DNA of 64,000 bases from Acanthococcus lagerstroemiae (lineage: Eukaryota; Arthropoda; Insecta; Hemiptera; Eriococcidae), in contig CM063111.1 in assembly GCA_031841125.1 (NCBI GenBank), forward strand, positions 39,196,955-39,260,954, given 5' to 3'. Of this stretch, positions 42,255 through 52,800 are shown in pieces. The notes under the pieces were generated by a model, which saw nothing but the letters and a program-made list of their open reading frames with translations, did no database searches and was not told the DNA's origin. The first letter of the stretch is position 1; each line of letters starts with the position of its first letter. Both the position numbers and the translations under genes were made by a program.

Positions 42255-43200
42255 CTAACCTCTCAGCCAAATGAAAATATTCATATAGCTAGTCTTACTG
42301 TTAGAACACTAAAAAATAACGAAAGCCTCATAGAATTAGAAGAAGCTCTTAAAGAATCCAACATAGATATTTTGAAAATGTCGGAAGTGAGAAGACGGGC
42401 AATAAGAAAAATCGTTCTGAAATCAGGAAAATTATTATTCTACTCAGGAAGCCAGGGAGGACAAAAGGGGGTAGGTTTTTTAATTAAGGGAAAATGGAAA
42501 GACAAATTAATCGAATTCCAAGGGTTTACTGATAGAATAGCATCAGAAAAATTCAAGACGGGGAAAGGTAGTGAGCTAACTTAAAACAGATATACGAGTA
42601 TACAGCCGCAGAAAGCGAGGAGGATACGGAAATATTTTATCATGAGCTAACCAAAATATTAGATACATAGGAAAGATGCAAAACACCAAGTGATCGTCGC
42701 AGGAGATTTCAATAGCCAAACAGGAAGACGAGAAAAATATGAAAGTAGAATAATGGGACCATGCAATTATGCAGAGAGGAACCAGAGAGGACGAAGGCTT
42801 GTCAATTTTTGCCTGGAAAATAATCTAAAAATAATAACTAGTATGTTTAAGAAAAAGAAGGGCAGGATGAGGACATATATGGATCTCTCCAAATTTAGAA
42901 GAAAAAAATCAAATTGATTACATAGCAGTACCAACCAATTTCAACAAAATTATGAATTTCAGGGTAACGTAAAATTTCAAGTTCCACTCTGACCATAAGC
43001 CAGTAAAATGCGAAATAAACATGAAAGGATAGAAACACACGGGAGGTAACAACCAACAACCAAAAAACTGGACCTCCTGGGAAATGGAAGAAAATAAGGC
43101 TCAGTATAGTGAAGAATTAACTAAACTTCTCGCGGAAGAAGAAATATCTGAAGATGCAGGGGAAGCATATGAGTGGCTAGAAACAATAGGGCTTTCCCAG
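42255..43200 (+). pseudogene. RTE-like LINE endonuclease fragment
   Basis: In series on +: a start with LTVRTLKNNESLIELEEAL, then DILKMSEVRRRAIRK (catalytic E), GVGFLIKGKWKDKLIEFQGF, DRIASEKF, then after breaks VIVAGDFNSQTGRR (the D-x-N motif), GRRLVNFCLENNLKIITS, QIDYIAVPTNFNKI and FHSDHKPVKCEIN (S-D-H). This is nearly a whole EEP endonuclease domain with at least three frame breaks. A linker start (KNWTSWEMEENKAQYSEEL) follows, and the copy stops at about 43196 before any reverse transcriptase. Confidence 0.85.
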
Positions 43201-44095
43201 TACTCCATATTGCATACTTATTCGCCTGTCCTGTTATCAAGTTGGTAGTGAATGATAAGGACATACTCGTAATTTCTTAATATATTATGGTCGTACCAGT
43301 AAGTTTTGAGTTTCGTCTTGTGTCCTACTTTTGTGATACCTCGTCTGTCTTCTCTGGTCTCTGTATAGTTCCAAATTTTCGTTTTTCGATCATTCCGCAT
43401 GGTCTTATCCTGTGATCATCGATTTCATTAAATAACAGTTCGATTTTCGGCTTACACTTTCGGCAACGGAATTCAGCAACGTTTGCGTTGCCAAAAGAAT
43501 TCAAACTTTCTCAAAAAATTCTGATCTTCGGCGTTTTCAAGTATCGAGCCCATTTCGCACATTTTTCTCAAAAAATTGAACTCAAAAGATTGAAAATTGA
43601 CAAAATAATCTGAAAAATCGGATTTATATCCGAAATAGCCCCAAAAAGTCTCTAAAAATATCAAGTTTAGGCGAAAATGTCATTTTTAAAGGAAAACAGT
43701 CCAAGAAAGACCGTATCAAAGTTAGCTCATTGGTTTCAGAATTTCCTGATTAATTTAGAAAACCTCAATATTTTGTTGCAAATTTCAATTTAGTTTCAAT
43801 TTTTACAATTTTGGAAGATATTTTTAGGGTTGTTAGGGCAATTTCCACTCTATGTGTACTATCAGACGAATAAACTCTAATGAAAGCAAGGGAAAACTAC
43901 AAATATATCAATATTTTTCCTAATCCCCCCCCCCCCAGGTAAGTCTGGTCAACGGGGAAAATATGACCAAGACCTCTCACTCACTCCCACCACAAAAGGA
44001 AACAAAATTGACATGGCTTCCGTAGATGTTCTGAATCAAAACCCACCAAATCACACACGATGAAAAAACAAATAAGACCAAATTGAAAAACTAAT
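43201..44095. other. No recognised gene
   Basis: AT-rich. A run of twelve C at 43925-43936. Nothing else. Confidence 0.4.
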
Positions 44096-44099
44096 TCGT

Positions 44100-44372
44100 A
44101 AAACTAAAAACAAGAACTTTAAATGTTAGGACTCTAGAAAAAAACAGAACATTTTAAAAATCTGGAAGAAGCGATGATTGAGGCTAAACTGGATATCCTG
44201 GGTATCTCAGAGGTCAGAAGACAGGATGAAAAATTAATGCAAACGAAAAAAGGTTCCACTTTTCATCACATCGTTAATAACATAGGCATAATAAGTGTAG
44301 GATTTTTAGTAAGTCCACAATTTAGGAATAGCATCTCTGGGACGAAAGAAACATCGGACAGAATTTTTTATT
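44100..44372 (+). pseudogene. RTE-like LINE endonuclease, N-terminal fragment
   Basis: RTLNVRTLEK, then a frameshift, then AMIEAKLDILGISEVRRQDE (catalytic E in S-E-V), then VGFLVSPQFRNS and TSDRIFYL. The frame ends abruptly at about 44372 where a TTTATTTATTTAA tract and unrelated DNA begin. This is the third EEP start in the window, from a copy different from 42255. Confidence 0.85.
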
Positions 44373-45600
44373 TATTTATTTAACCTGAGTAAGTATGGGC
44401 CGACCGACGCCTAATTAACCCGCCCAGTTTTGGGCATTGGTCTCTATCACCCTTTTTCTATCTTGATCTACTTTTGGCCAACCCCATCCAACCTGCGCCG
44501 ACTCTCGCAACTAGCAGTGAAAAGAGGGCAAGCAGGTGTAGGTATTATTATGAAGGATTAATTTTGTCCATTTGAAGAGGTCAAATTTGGGTTTTGAAGC
44601 GCGAATCGAGGTCGGATCTAGAATGATACTGAATCTTTGAATCAGCAGTCTAAAAAATTCTTTATTCTGATATCTTGCTCAATTTTTTCGCCAAAGTCAA
44701 ACTAGCCTATTTGGATAAGAGTGAATTAGGAGCAGCAGTCGAAGTTGAATCGATCAGATTCTTAAGCAATCGCTGAAGAAGACTACCAATCCGTAAGAGC
44801 TGCGCCTCTCTTCCCCAAAATTGAATGGTACAATGAACATTTAAAATACGTCCACAAGTGCCTCCCCTCTCCCAGTTGAGACCTAGGAAGTTTATGTTTG
44901 AGGGCATCCGACAATGGTCAGTATAAATAATCTCAACTTTAAAATTATTTCTGGTTCCAGAAGGATGTAAAATGGAAACATAAATTTGAGACTTACAATT
45001 CCTCCTCCCTTTTTTATCTGATTTCTTTCGATAAACCGACCGAAATATTTTCCAATATGACTAATTATTTTTTCTTTCTTAAACCTAAAATTGCAACAGG
45101 CGCGAACTTGAAATATTTCTGCACTTTTCAACAGTCAATAATATCATTAATAATAATTTTAAACTACGATCGAAAGATTAGGTACTTATTACATTGCGAA
45201 ACCACTCACAAACCGGTCAACATTTTCGATCAACATCAAACAATACGTTACTATTTTGACAGTTGGGTGTACTAATGGCCAGTGGCTACTTGTCTATATA
45301 AATACATCTCTGTTCTGTCTCCTCGTCGCTATATGCTTAGCCCCGCTGTGCTAGTGATAAGTTGTCCAGAAAAATGTTCGGCTTGAGTAATGCATGTTCA
45401 CACACTACACTTGTGTACTTATGTAGTTTTGAAACCCCTTTCTCAGAGACCGATTTAGACATAGACTGAAACAGAGCTGGTTGTTTAAATCCCAGAATCT
45501 ACGTATAGGTATCACTGTATAGCCACTGAAATACAGAATGAGAAAATGACCAACACGTAGGTCATTCCCTCGAAAATGAGAATAATAATCTGATATGCAA
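44373..45600. other. No recognised gene
   Basis: Starts with a T/A-rich junction to the LINE fragment. GGGCCGACCGACGCCTAATT at 44397 has the look of a repeat head but no second copy is seen in this window. Confidence 0.4.
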
Positions 45601-45604
45601 AATC

Positions 45605-45745
45605 CCGCCAGTTACCCAGGTGAGTAAAGAGAAACCAAGGGTAATTGACGGGTTTCTGGGTAATCTGAGGGTAACTGAGGGTTGCTAATAGGTAACTTTT
45701 CCGCGGGTAACTAAGGGTAACTGATTGCGCATCGGGAAGGTGACA
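45605..45745. repeat. GTTACC-rich element, copy 2 (reverse orientation)
   Basis: GCAAAATCCCGCCAGTTACC, GACGGGTTTCTGGGTAATCT, GAGGGTAACTGAGGGTTGC and GGGTAACTGATTGCGCATCG are the reverse complement of blocks in 18130-18278. Confidence 0.8.
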
Positions 45746-45774
45746 ATTTTTTTTTTGTTACACTAGTTTATATG

Positions 45775-46258
45775 TCATAATCACCATCATCATCATCATA
45801 ATCTCAATCGCAAGCGACTGTCCTGACTTCCAACGATATCCCTCTACGCCTCTCGGTCCTGAGCTACGGGTATTGCCTCTGCAACTGATCTCAGCCGGAT
45901 TCGAATGCAGTTTGTCCATCTTGTTGGTGATTTACCTCTGCCCCTCTTGTCTGGGACTTTTCCGAGCATGATGTTCCGCTCCATGTTCTCGCTATCTCTT
46001 CGTGCTATATTTTCGAAATAGCTCAGGATTCTCTTTTCAATCAGAACACTCAGCTTTTGCGGCTCGTTCAGCTCTGTTACTGAAGACGCATTCGTCCGCC
46101 GCGCTGTCCATGGTATCCCCAGCATTAGGCGCCAGTCCACGTGTCAAAGGCATTTATCCTTCTTTTGTCTTCTTTCTTAGGTGTCCGTGTTTCTGCGGCG
46201 TACAGAAATACTGGTAAAACGAGCGTTTTCACAAGTTTTATGCGTAGTCCCCTGAGAT
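45775..46258 (-). pseudogene. RTE-like LINE C-terminal fragment with (GAT)n tail
   Basis: On minus: LVKTLVLPVFLYAAETRT, a frameshift at about 46138, then MLGIPWTARRTNASSVTELN, KRILSYFENIARRDSENM and GRGKSPTRWTN. The same C-terminal region is at 17219-17722 on the other strand, with G-I-P-W-T-A-R-R-T-N shared. Downstream on minus lies a short ATGATGATGATGG run (about 45785-45800), a microsatellite tail of the kind RTE-type LINEs end with. Confidence 0.85.
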
Positions 46259-46318
46259 CTTGCGGCTGCATGTAACATTTTGTAGTAGAGAATATTCAAC
46301 AAATTTACAGAGCAGGAA

Positions 46319-46616
46319 TCATGGGCAAAACTACAGGGGGGAACCCCCCCACACTCCAATGATTTGGCAGTCGGCAAATTTTGAAACTGTTCATTTGAAT
46401 TTTTCATTTATTATGAATTTTTGTTTGTTTGTTTTATTATTATTATTATTTATTTTTTTCTTCAATAAATTAAAAAATACTTCTATTAAAAACATCGGCA
46501 AATTAATTTTTAATTTTTTAAATATTTTGTCGGCGAATTTCTAGTTTTCAAAAAATATTTGTTGGCAATTTTTTCCCTTCTCCCCCTCCTAAACTGGAAG
46601 TCAAGTTTCGTCTCTG
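46319..46616 (+). repeat. 280-bp module, solo copy
   Basis: GGGCAAAACTACAGGGGGGA, CAATGATTTGGCAGTCGGCA, GAAACTGTTCATTTGAAT and GGAAGTCAAGTTTCGTCTCT match the module at 9186, 21166 and 22372. It stands alone here without the 0.65-kb middle, so the module can move or persist independently. Confidence 0.8.
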
Positions 46617-46999
46617 GCCGGAACATTAAAATTTATGAATGGGGACGACTTTTGTCCACAAAGATAGACATCTAGTCCTCGGCGAAAGCACTGATATCCA
46701 CGACTACGGACGAAACAACTTCACGAATTTCATTTTCCACGGAATTCTAGAAAACTGCGCTATTACATGCCGCCAGTGACTACCAACGATCTAGCATCTG
46801 ATAGATCGTGTTCAAGAATCAAAACTGTACCAATATTGCCATTTGTTGCGATGAAAAATGTATAAAGACCCACATCTTTGCACCAGTCAAAGATTGACCA
46901 CAATAACGGATTGAAAACCTTGGTAACAGAACTTTACGCCATCCCTTATATGTGGAAATGTGGAATCACTGACAGCAAATCAAACTTTTCAACATGTTA
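46617..46999. other. No recognised feature
   Basis: Spacer between two repeats. Confidence 0.4.
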
Positions 47000-47335
47000 T
47001 ATATTTCCAATTTTTCTGAATAATAATACCACATTATTGGGAAAAAACAACTTTAAACAAAAATTGTACAAAATATAACAGGTATCGAGACCAGACGGAA
47101 ACATCCACGACGATGGACACCCTCCTACCTACCTATACTTTTTCCATTCAAAAGATGGTAATCGTCCAGTCTTACGAATTGGATTGGTGGATTTGTTGCG
47201 GATGTTATTATATAACCCAAAATAACTCCCCCCCCCCACACAAAAAAAAATTAAAAAAATTAATAATAATAATAATAACAAAATAAATAAACAAATCGAA
47301 AGTTAGGGTTCAAAATTTGCTAATAACAAAGTAAT
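47000..47335 (-). repeat. Dispersed repeat, minus copy
   Basis: Reverse complement of 38870-39140; see that entry. Carries extra (AAT)n and a run of ten C at 47228-47237. Confidence 0.8.
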
Positions 47336-47537
47336 CTCAATTTCTGGAGAATAACCCACATACATAACCCGATCTAGAAAATTAGCGTCAAATGACACTC
47401 TTTTTGAGTCAAAATAGTGTCGGTCATAGACAATCGCATGTAGGATCCGCTTTACTTTTAAAGGAATTGATATAAATTAGTGTCAGGAACTGCATTCTTG
47501 AGGCAGTACATATTTTAACTTATATGCAGTGTGGCAG

Positions 47538-47770
47538 CCGGGACAAAAATAAGGGGAGAGGGGGAATGGAGGGCAGCCTGCCCTTAAGCCTCCGTCGGAG
47601 TTGGGATATTTTAATGGATGAATGAAAAGTTTGGAAAATCCAACACGTCAAATGATTTTTTTTTAGCCAACGCAAACAAATTTTGATTGATACTTGGAAA
47701 TTTTGATTTGGGTCAGTTGGGATTTTGACAAATTTTGCTCCTCCAGAAAAAACTCTTCGCTACGTCCCTG
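47538..47770 (-). mobile_element. CAGGGACGTA-type MITE copy, one internal unit
   Basis: On the minus strand it starts CAGGGACGTAGCGAAGAGTT and contains one internal unit (AATTTCCAAGTATCAAT, TTTGACGTGTTGGATTTTCC). The far end reads CCTTATTTTTGTCCCGG, shared with the copy at 59122-59390. Confidence 0.75.
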
Positions 47771-48980
47771 TAGATACCTGACCTTATTTTGTCTGAATTT
47801 TGACAGGGTTTTGACTGCTTTCGGCAAACTTGGGCTAACCTCGAGTTGATGTGTTGTATTCAACAAATTGTTGTGTATTTTATTTAATTATATTGCTGAT
47901 ATTTAACTTTTTCGGTAGGCCTGCACCTGTTATACGTGAAAAAATTCTGAACAATTTAGTGCGTGTCATATATTAACAAACACTTCATCAGCCGACACTG
48001 AAACCGGTAATATTTTTAAAATCGAAATTCGTTATCAGCTGGGGAACAGAACAAACATTGGTTGGAATGCGAGTGTTTCTCATCGACGAAAATAAATTCT
48101 GTGTTTCAGTTCTGAAGCTGATTTTTATTAAAATTTCTTCTGAAATGTGATTTGAAAACTTCTTAAAAGTTTACAAGTTTGCATGGCGCGTACTAAATTT
48201 TTTAGAATTTTTTCATGTATACGAGGGGGAAACCATCAAAGATTATTTGCTAGGTTTATATAATGGATAATCGCACGCCCCCCCCCCTCTTGTGAGTTCG
48301 ATAAATGCACTGTCTTGTCCATTTTCATTTTTGTGGTGCCTGTTTATTTCTGAGTAATATTTGTACATAATACAAGTATTTATAACAATTGATTATATTT
48401 CCGTATTCACATATTATTACCAAGGAAACGTTTTCAAATGAAGGAGAGGGGAATTCGAAGTCAGTCAAAACTGTGTCGATTACAAGACAAAATCGTGCCA
48501 AAAGTGCCAGTTAAGGAAACATTGGGAATCAGTCAATAAAATACTGTCAAATATTTGTAGTCAAATGAATGTCAAACGAGAGTCAGTTGTGTCAACAGAA
48601 GTGTATTCGAGTAAGTCGGTCAAAAATGGGTCAAGAAGTCAAAAATGTATCGGAGTGCTCCGATTGGGTAAATAGTTTGTCAACTGCCAAAAAACCAAGT
48701 CAAAATTCGCAAAACTGACGCAGATCAAGTTGATGTCAATCTTTCGAGATCGGGAAGAGTGTCCAAAACTATCGAAAATTTTAACTCAAATTCAACATTC
48801 CCTTCGGCAATGAATGTAAAAGGGGAACGTACAGCGCTCACTTACACGTGGGTATTGACAGTTCATAACTTGTATCACTTGTTAACAACCACAAGGTGAA
48901 TAAGTTTTCAATCATAATATGTCGGCTTTAGAATAATTTACTTCTGATTTGATTGTAGCCATATAAAATCATTTTCAATA
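47771..48980. other. No recognised gene
   Basis: 48450-48730 is rich in scattered GTCAAA and GTCAGT blocks without a fixed period. A run of ten C at 48278-48287. Confidence 0.4.
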
Positions 48981-48983
48981 AAT

Positions 48984-49480
48984 ACAGGGTGCTCTAACGA
49001 AATATATCACATTTATTTTCTTAATAACGTGGCAACACTGATAGCTACAACACTCGAAAACATAACATTTGGAGGCCAAAACTAGACAGTCTTTTTTTTT
49101 TTTTTTAATTTCATTTTTGATAATCAAACGTAACCACGTCCTCTTGAGAAGAAGAACATCGCCTATTTTGCGTAGAAAATTTTTTGGCCGCCGCATTCAC
49201 CAGATATATGTCAGCCTATCTCAAAGCAAAAGTTTACGAAAATAAGCCACGGACCATCGAAAGTTTGAAACTCAATATCACAGATGAAATGTCAAAAATT
49301 CCCGTCGACCTTTGTAAGCAAATTTTTCTAAACTTCAAAAAGCGCCTGCAATGTTGTATCAGGAGCGACGGATCTCACCTTGCTGATATGATTGTTTTTT
49401 TTAATCCGTCAAAAAACTGTCTAGTTTCTAGTTTTATATTTTTTCATCCGAAATAAATCGATCGAGTATTCGCTGTGTTG
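48984..49480 (+). pseudogene. Mariner-type transposase C-terminal remnant
   Basis: The + frame gives AYLKAKVYENKPRTIESLKL then IPVDLCKQIFLNFKKRLQCC and GSHLADMIVF: the C-terminal part of a Tc1/mariner-superfamily transposase. Just before it, in a shifted frame, WPPHSPDI stands for the W-P-P-x-S-P-D-L block that carries the third acidic catalytic residue; the T-P-x-D-F-x-L-W stretch normally between is deleted. The left edge CAGGGTGCTCTAACG may be the element end. AAAACTAGACAGTC (about 49079) and its complement GACTGTCTAGTTT-like (49417) form an internal inverted pair. It ends 130 bases before the Yellow gene start. Confidence 0.75.
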
Positions 49481-49601
49481 TGAATTTTTAAAATCTGATA
49501 CCTTTCATTAACGTACTCTGTAATTACTTAATTTTGCCTCGCTGTCTATCACCGATCTACATATGCAATGAAAATTAATTTCATTTTCCTGTTTGTTTCA
49601 G

Positions 49602-49834
49602 ATTCCAAATGGTGCCATATTATGTGATAGTAAACTATTATTTTTCACTACTGCTGCCGTTTCTATGCTCGACCAATTTTTATTATGTACTAGCTCAGCC
49701 AAAACTAGAGCTTTTGCATCAATGGAAATGGGTGGACTTCACGTTTGCCAGCGCACAGGCGAGAGACACAGCCTTGCGAACCAGAAAATTTGTTCCTGAG
49801 AACTGCCTCCTCTTGGATGTCGACGTATGGCATA
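49602..49834 (+). other. Yellow-family gene, exon 1 (start codon, signal peptide)
   Basis: A polypyrimidine/TTTGTTTCAG acceptor ends at 49601, seven bases before the ATG, so a 5' untranslated exon lies upstream. The donor is CATA/GTAAGT at 49835, phase 1. Encodes the signal peptide and LELLHQWKWVDFTFASAQ, the typical N-terminal block of Yellow proteins. Confidence 0.85.
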
Positions 49835-52800
49835 GTAAGTAGAGCAGTTATCATGTAGATATTGGAGATCGCCAACTACTGCGTAACAGTTTTATTATCT
49901 ACACAATTCAGCACGCTAAAATCCAATGTACAATACCTGAGATTAATTCAGTTACCTAGTAAAAGCTGTCCAAACCCATGATACCGTGCGGTTCATGCAG
50001 TGCCGAGCCACAACAACGCTACATGAACGTATAATAAAAGGTCAATAATTATGAACCGAGGTACAAATATGGACCACCCCTACAAGAAATACTACTAACG
50101 CTCCTGACGAACTAATCCCGAAACATGTTCACAGAGACTGAAATACCATTTTTCTATTCAGTTTTCTGTGTTCTGGACCAATTTCCTAGACGCTACTTTT
50201 CCCGTGTGCAGAGTCGAACATAAAAACCTTTTTCTTCACTACATATTCAAGATAAACAATCCAGAGGCGAAGGTGTGTGCAGAGGCTGCGAGTTGCTCTT
50301 TGAATTTTTTCACCTACTAAACGTTCGGTAGAAAAGTAACCAGTTTCAATTTAAATTATGAACAAACATTTCTAAGTTTCAGTTCAGATATGGATAAAAC
50401 ATTTTTTCTTTAAAGCTCAATTTCAAATTGATCGATATGAAGCAGAGAAACCAGTACAATGAATATAAATCCTTTCATACAAAATGGACAAGCGTTTGTG
50501 ATAACAGCTTGTTCGAGCAGACTGGTTGAAATGAGAAGTTATCGTGCACCTCTGTATACTATCTCTATATAGACCTTATGGCGCGTATTAAATTATCTGC
50601 TATTGTGGTATCCCACCTCCACAACTTAAAGAGAATCAGATAGCATATTTCATATGGGTGGTGTCATCACAAATATCTATCCATCTAGTTGACGAAGATA
50701 AACCCATTCAAAATAAGGGGAGATGGCGAACTTATTACCTTTAACACTTAGGTATCATGGAGAAAAAACTGTGTTAATGTTACACTGGGGTATTTTGTAC
50801 CTCGCTCACGAAATATTGATTTTAATGATTTTATATAGCATTTAACTCCTTAAAAACATTCACATTGCAGTATTAAAAAGTGAAAGCACCCAAATACAGC
50901 ATTGTAGGACCAGTGGACCACATTTATCAGTGTTACCAACTTAATATTCCATTATGTATCCAAATGGCTCGTATTTGTTGTACAGTGCAACGAGTCTCGT
51001 GTTCGATTCAGCGGTCAGCCCCTTTAAATTTAACACCGACAACTGGTCCTCTTATATCGCTACACCTTTACTTGAAGGAAAGTGTAGGTGGCTTTTAAAG
51101 AAGAGAAAACCCACATAACTGCACAGCATTATGCCACTTCAATGATAGACGATGAGATATAATTTTCCTTGTATGGTAAACACATATAAGAAGTAGATAA
51201 GTGATCAAAATCGACAAGGGCCCGCGAAAGTCCAGTTGCACTGGAGCACATGCACCAGGTGGAATTTTCCACTTGATGCATCTTACCAGGTGAAAAAATT
51301 CACATCTTTTAAGAAAATCAATTTTTTTAAACTTTTTAGTGCAGGTACTTATTGAATATTGTCTATATTTCAATTTTCTTGGTTGGGGGGGGGGGTGTCC
51401 AAGTTTCCTTATTTAGAAGTTCTGTATTCGCATCAGGTGAGAAAATAAAAGGATTGCCAGCCATGAAATTGATATTTCCTATCTTTTAACAAGAGAAGCA
51501 AAGATTGGTTTCGTTTCATGAGGATTCCACCAGTTAATTTATTTTGATTACTTCAAAATCCAAAATGTCGAATCATCATCGTCTGTATATTGCTTAAAGG
51601 AGCGATTTATTCGATTACTCGGACTAGACAGGTTCTCAACTCTGCCGCTAAGTGTCAGCCACTCCGATTTCGTGTCCCAATAAAAGCGATAGGGTTCCAA
51701 TGTTGGTATGCCAATATGCCTAGAGACAATGAGATAAGAACATAACATTAGCTAGGTAAACCTACCTTAGTTATAAGTGGCCAGAACCGCTCAGCAGTTG
51801 GTAAGTACGGTAGTTTATGACGAGACATGAGAGAGTAGGGCTCCTGAAACACAATTTGTTTACAAACTTTAGTATAAAAATTAGAAAATTTTTGTTCGAT
51901 TCACACAGGACAATTTTCTTCATAATTGTTATTAACTGCCCGAACCCCGCGATCCTGCAAAAGCTTTGGGCGGTCCCGATAGTAACTAAGGGATTTTACC
52001 TTTTGTAGGGTGTGCCAATTCACTTTTCCTTCTTCTGTATTCCAGAGCGCTTTCGGCTGTTATGCCATCATCCTACACAAAAACAGGGACAGACTAAACA
52101 TAGAACTATACAACCAACACGTCACACTCACCCAGATAGTAGAACACCAACAAATAGAACAGCACATATACCAAGAAGGGAAAGAATACATAGACAAAGA
52201 GAAAAACCGTTACAATGACACAGTACTAAAGAAACTCTACACACTAAAACAAAAAGGAGAAAACACACAACAGGACCAAAACCGACAGCACAAATTTGCA
52301 CCAAAGACAGTAAACATGACGATGTAAACTTCACACAAGAAGAAAACGATCTACACTGGACAAAGGGAACAAATACAACACAACAGAACATATGAGCGAC
52401 AAAACACTAGAAGAACTAACAATAGACTGTGAACAGATCATCCAGACCATAGAATCAGACCTCAGAAACGAAGCAAGAACACAAACTGGAAACATACTGC
52501 TGACCATAAAAAAGAAAAGGAAAAACAAACATAAGACAAAAATACAGAAGACAGCCCTCCAACTCAAAAAGAAAATAGAAGAAAACAACCTAATACTCAC
52601 CAAAGCAGACAAAGGCAACACCACAGTAGTGCTAAACAAAGACGAATACATAAAGAAAATTGAAACTTACATCCAAAACAACAATTACAAACCACTAAAC
52701 TCGGACCCGACCAACAAATACCAAGCCAAACTAAAGACTATAATGATAAACAACAACATAAACAACAAGAAACTCGTAGAAATGAACCCCAAAGCACCAC

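Noticed and set aside
51385..51395. G-quadruplex regulatory site in Yellow intron 1
   Set aside because: A single G run; equal runs occur throughout the window, so nothing points to a specific role here.
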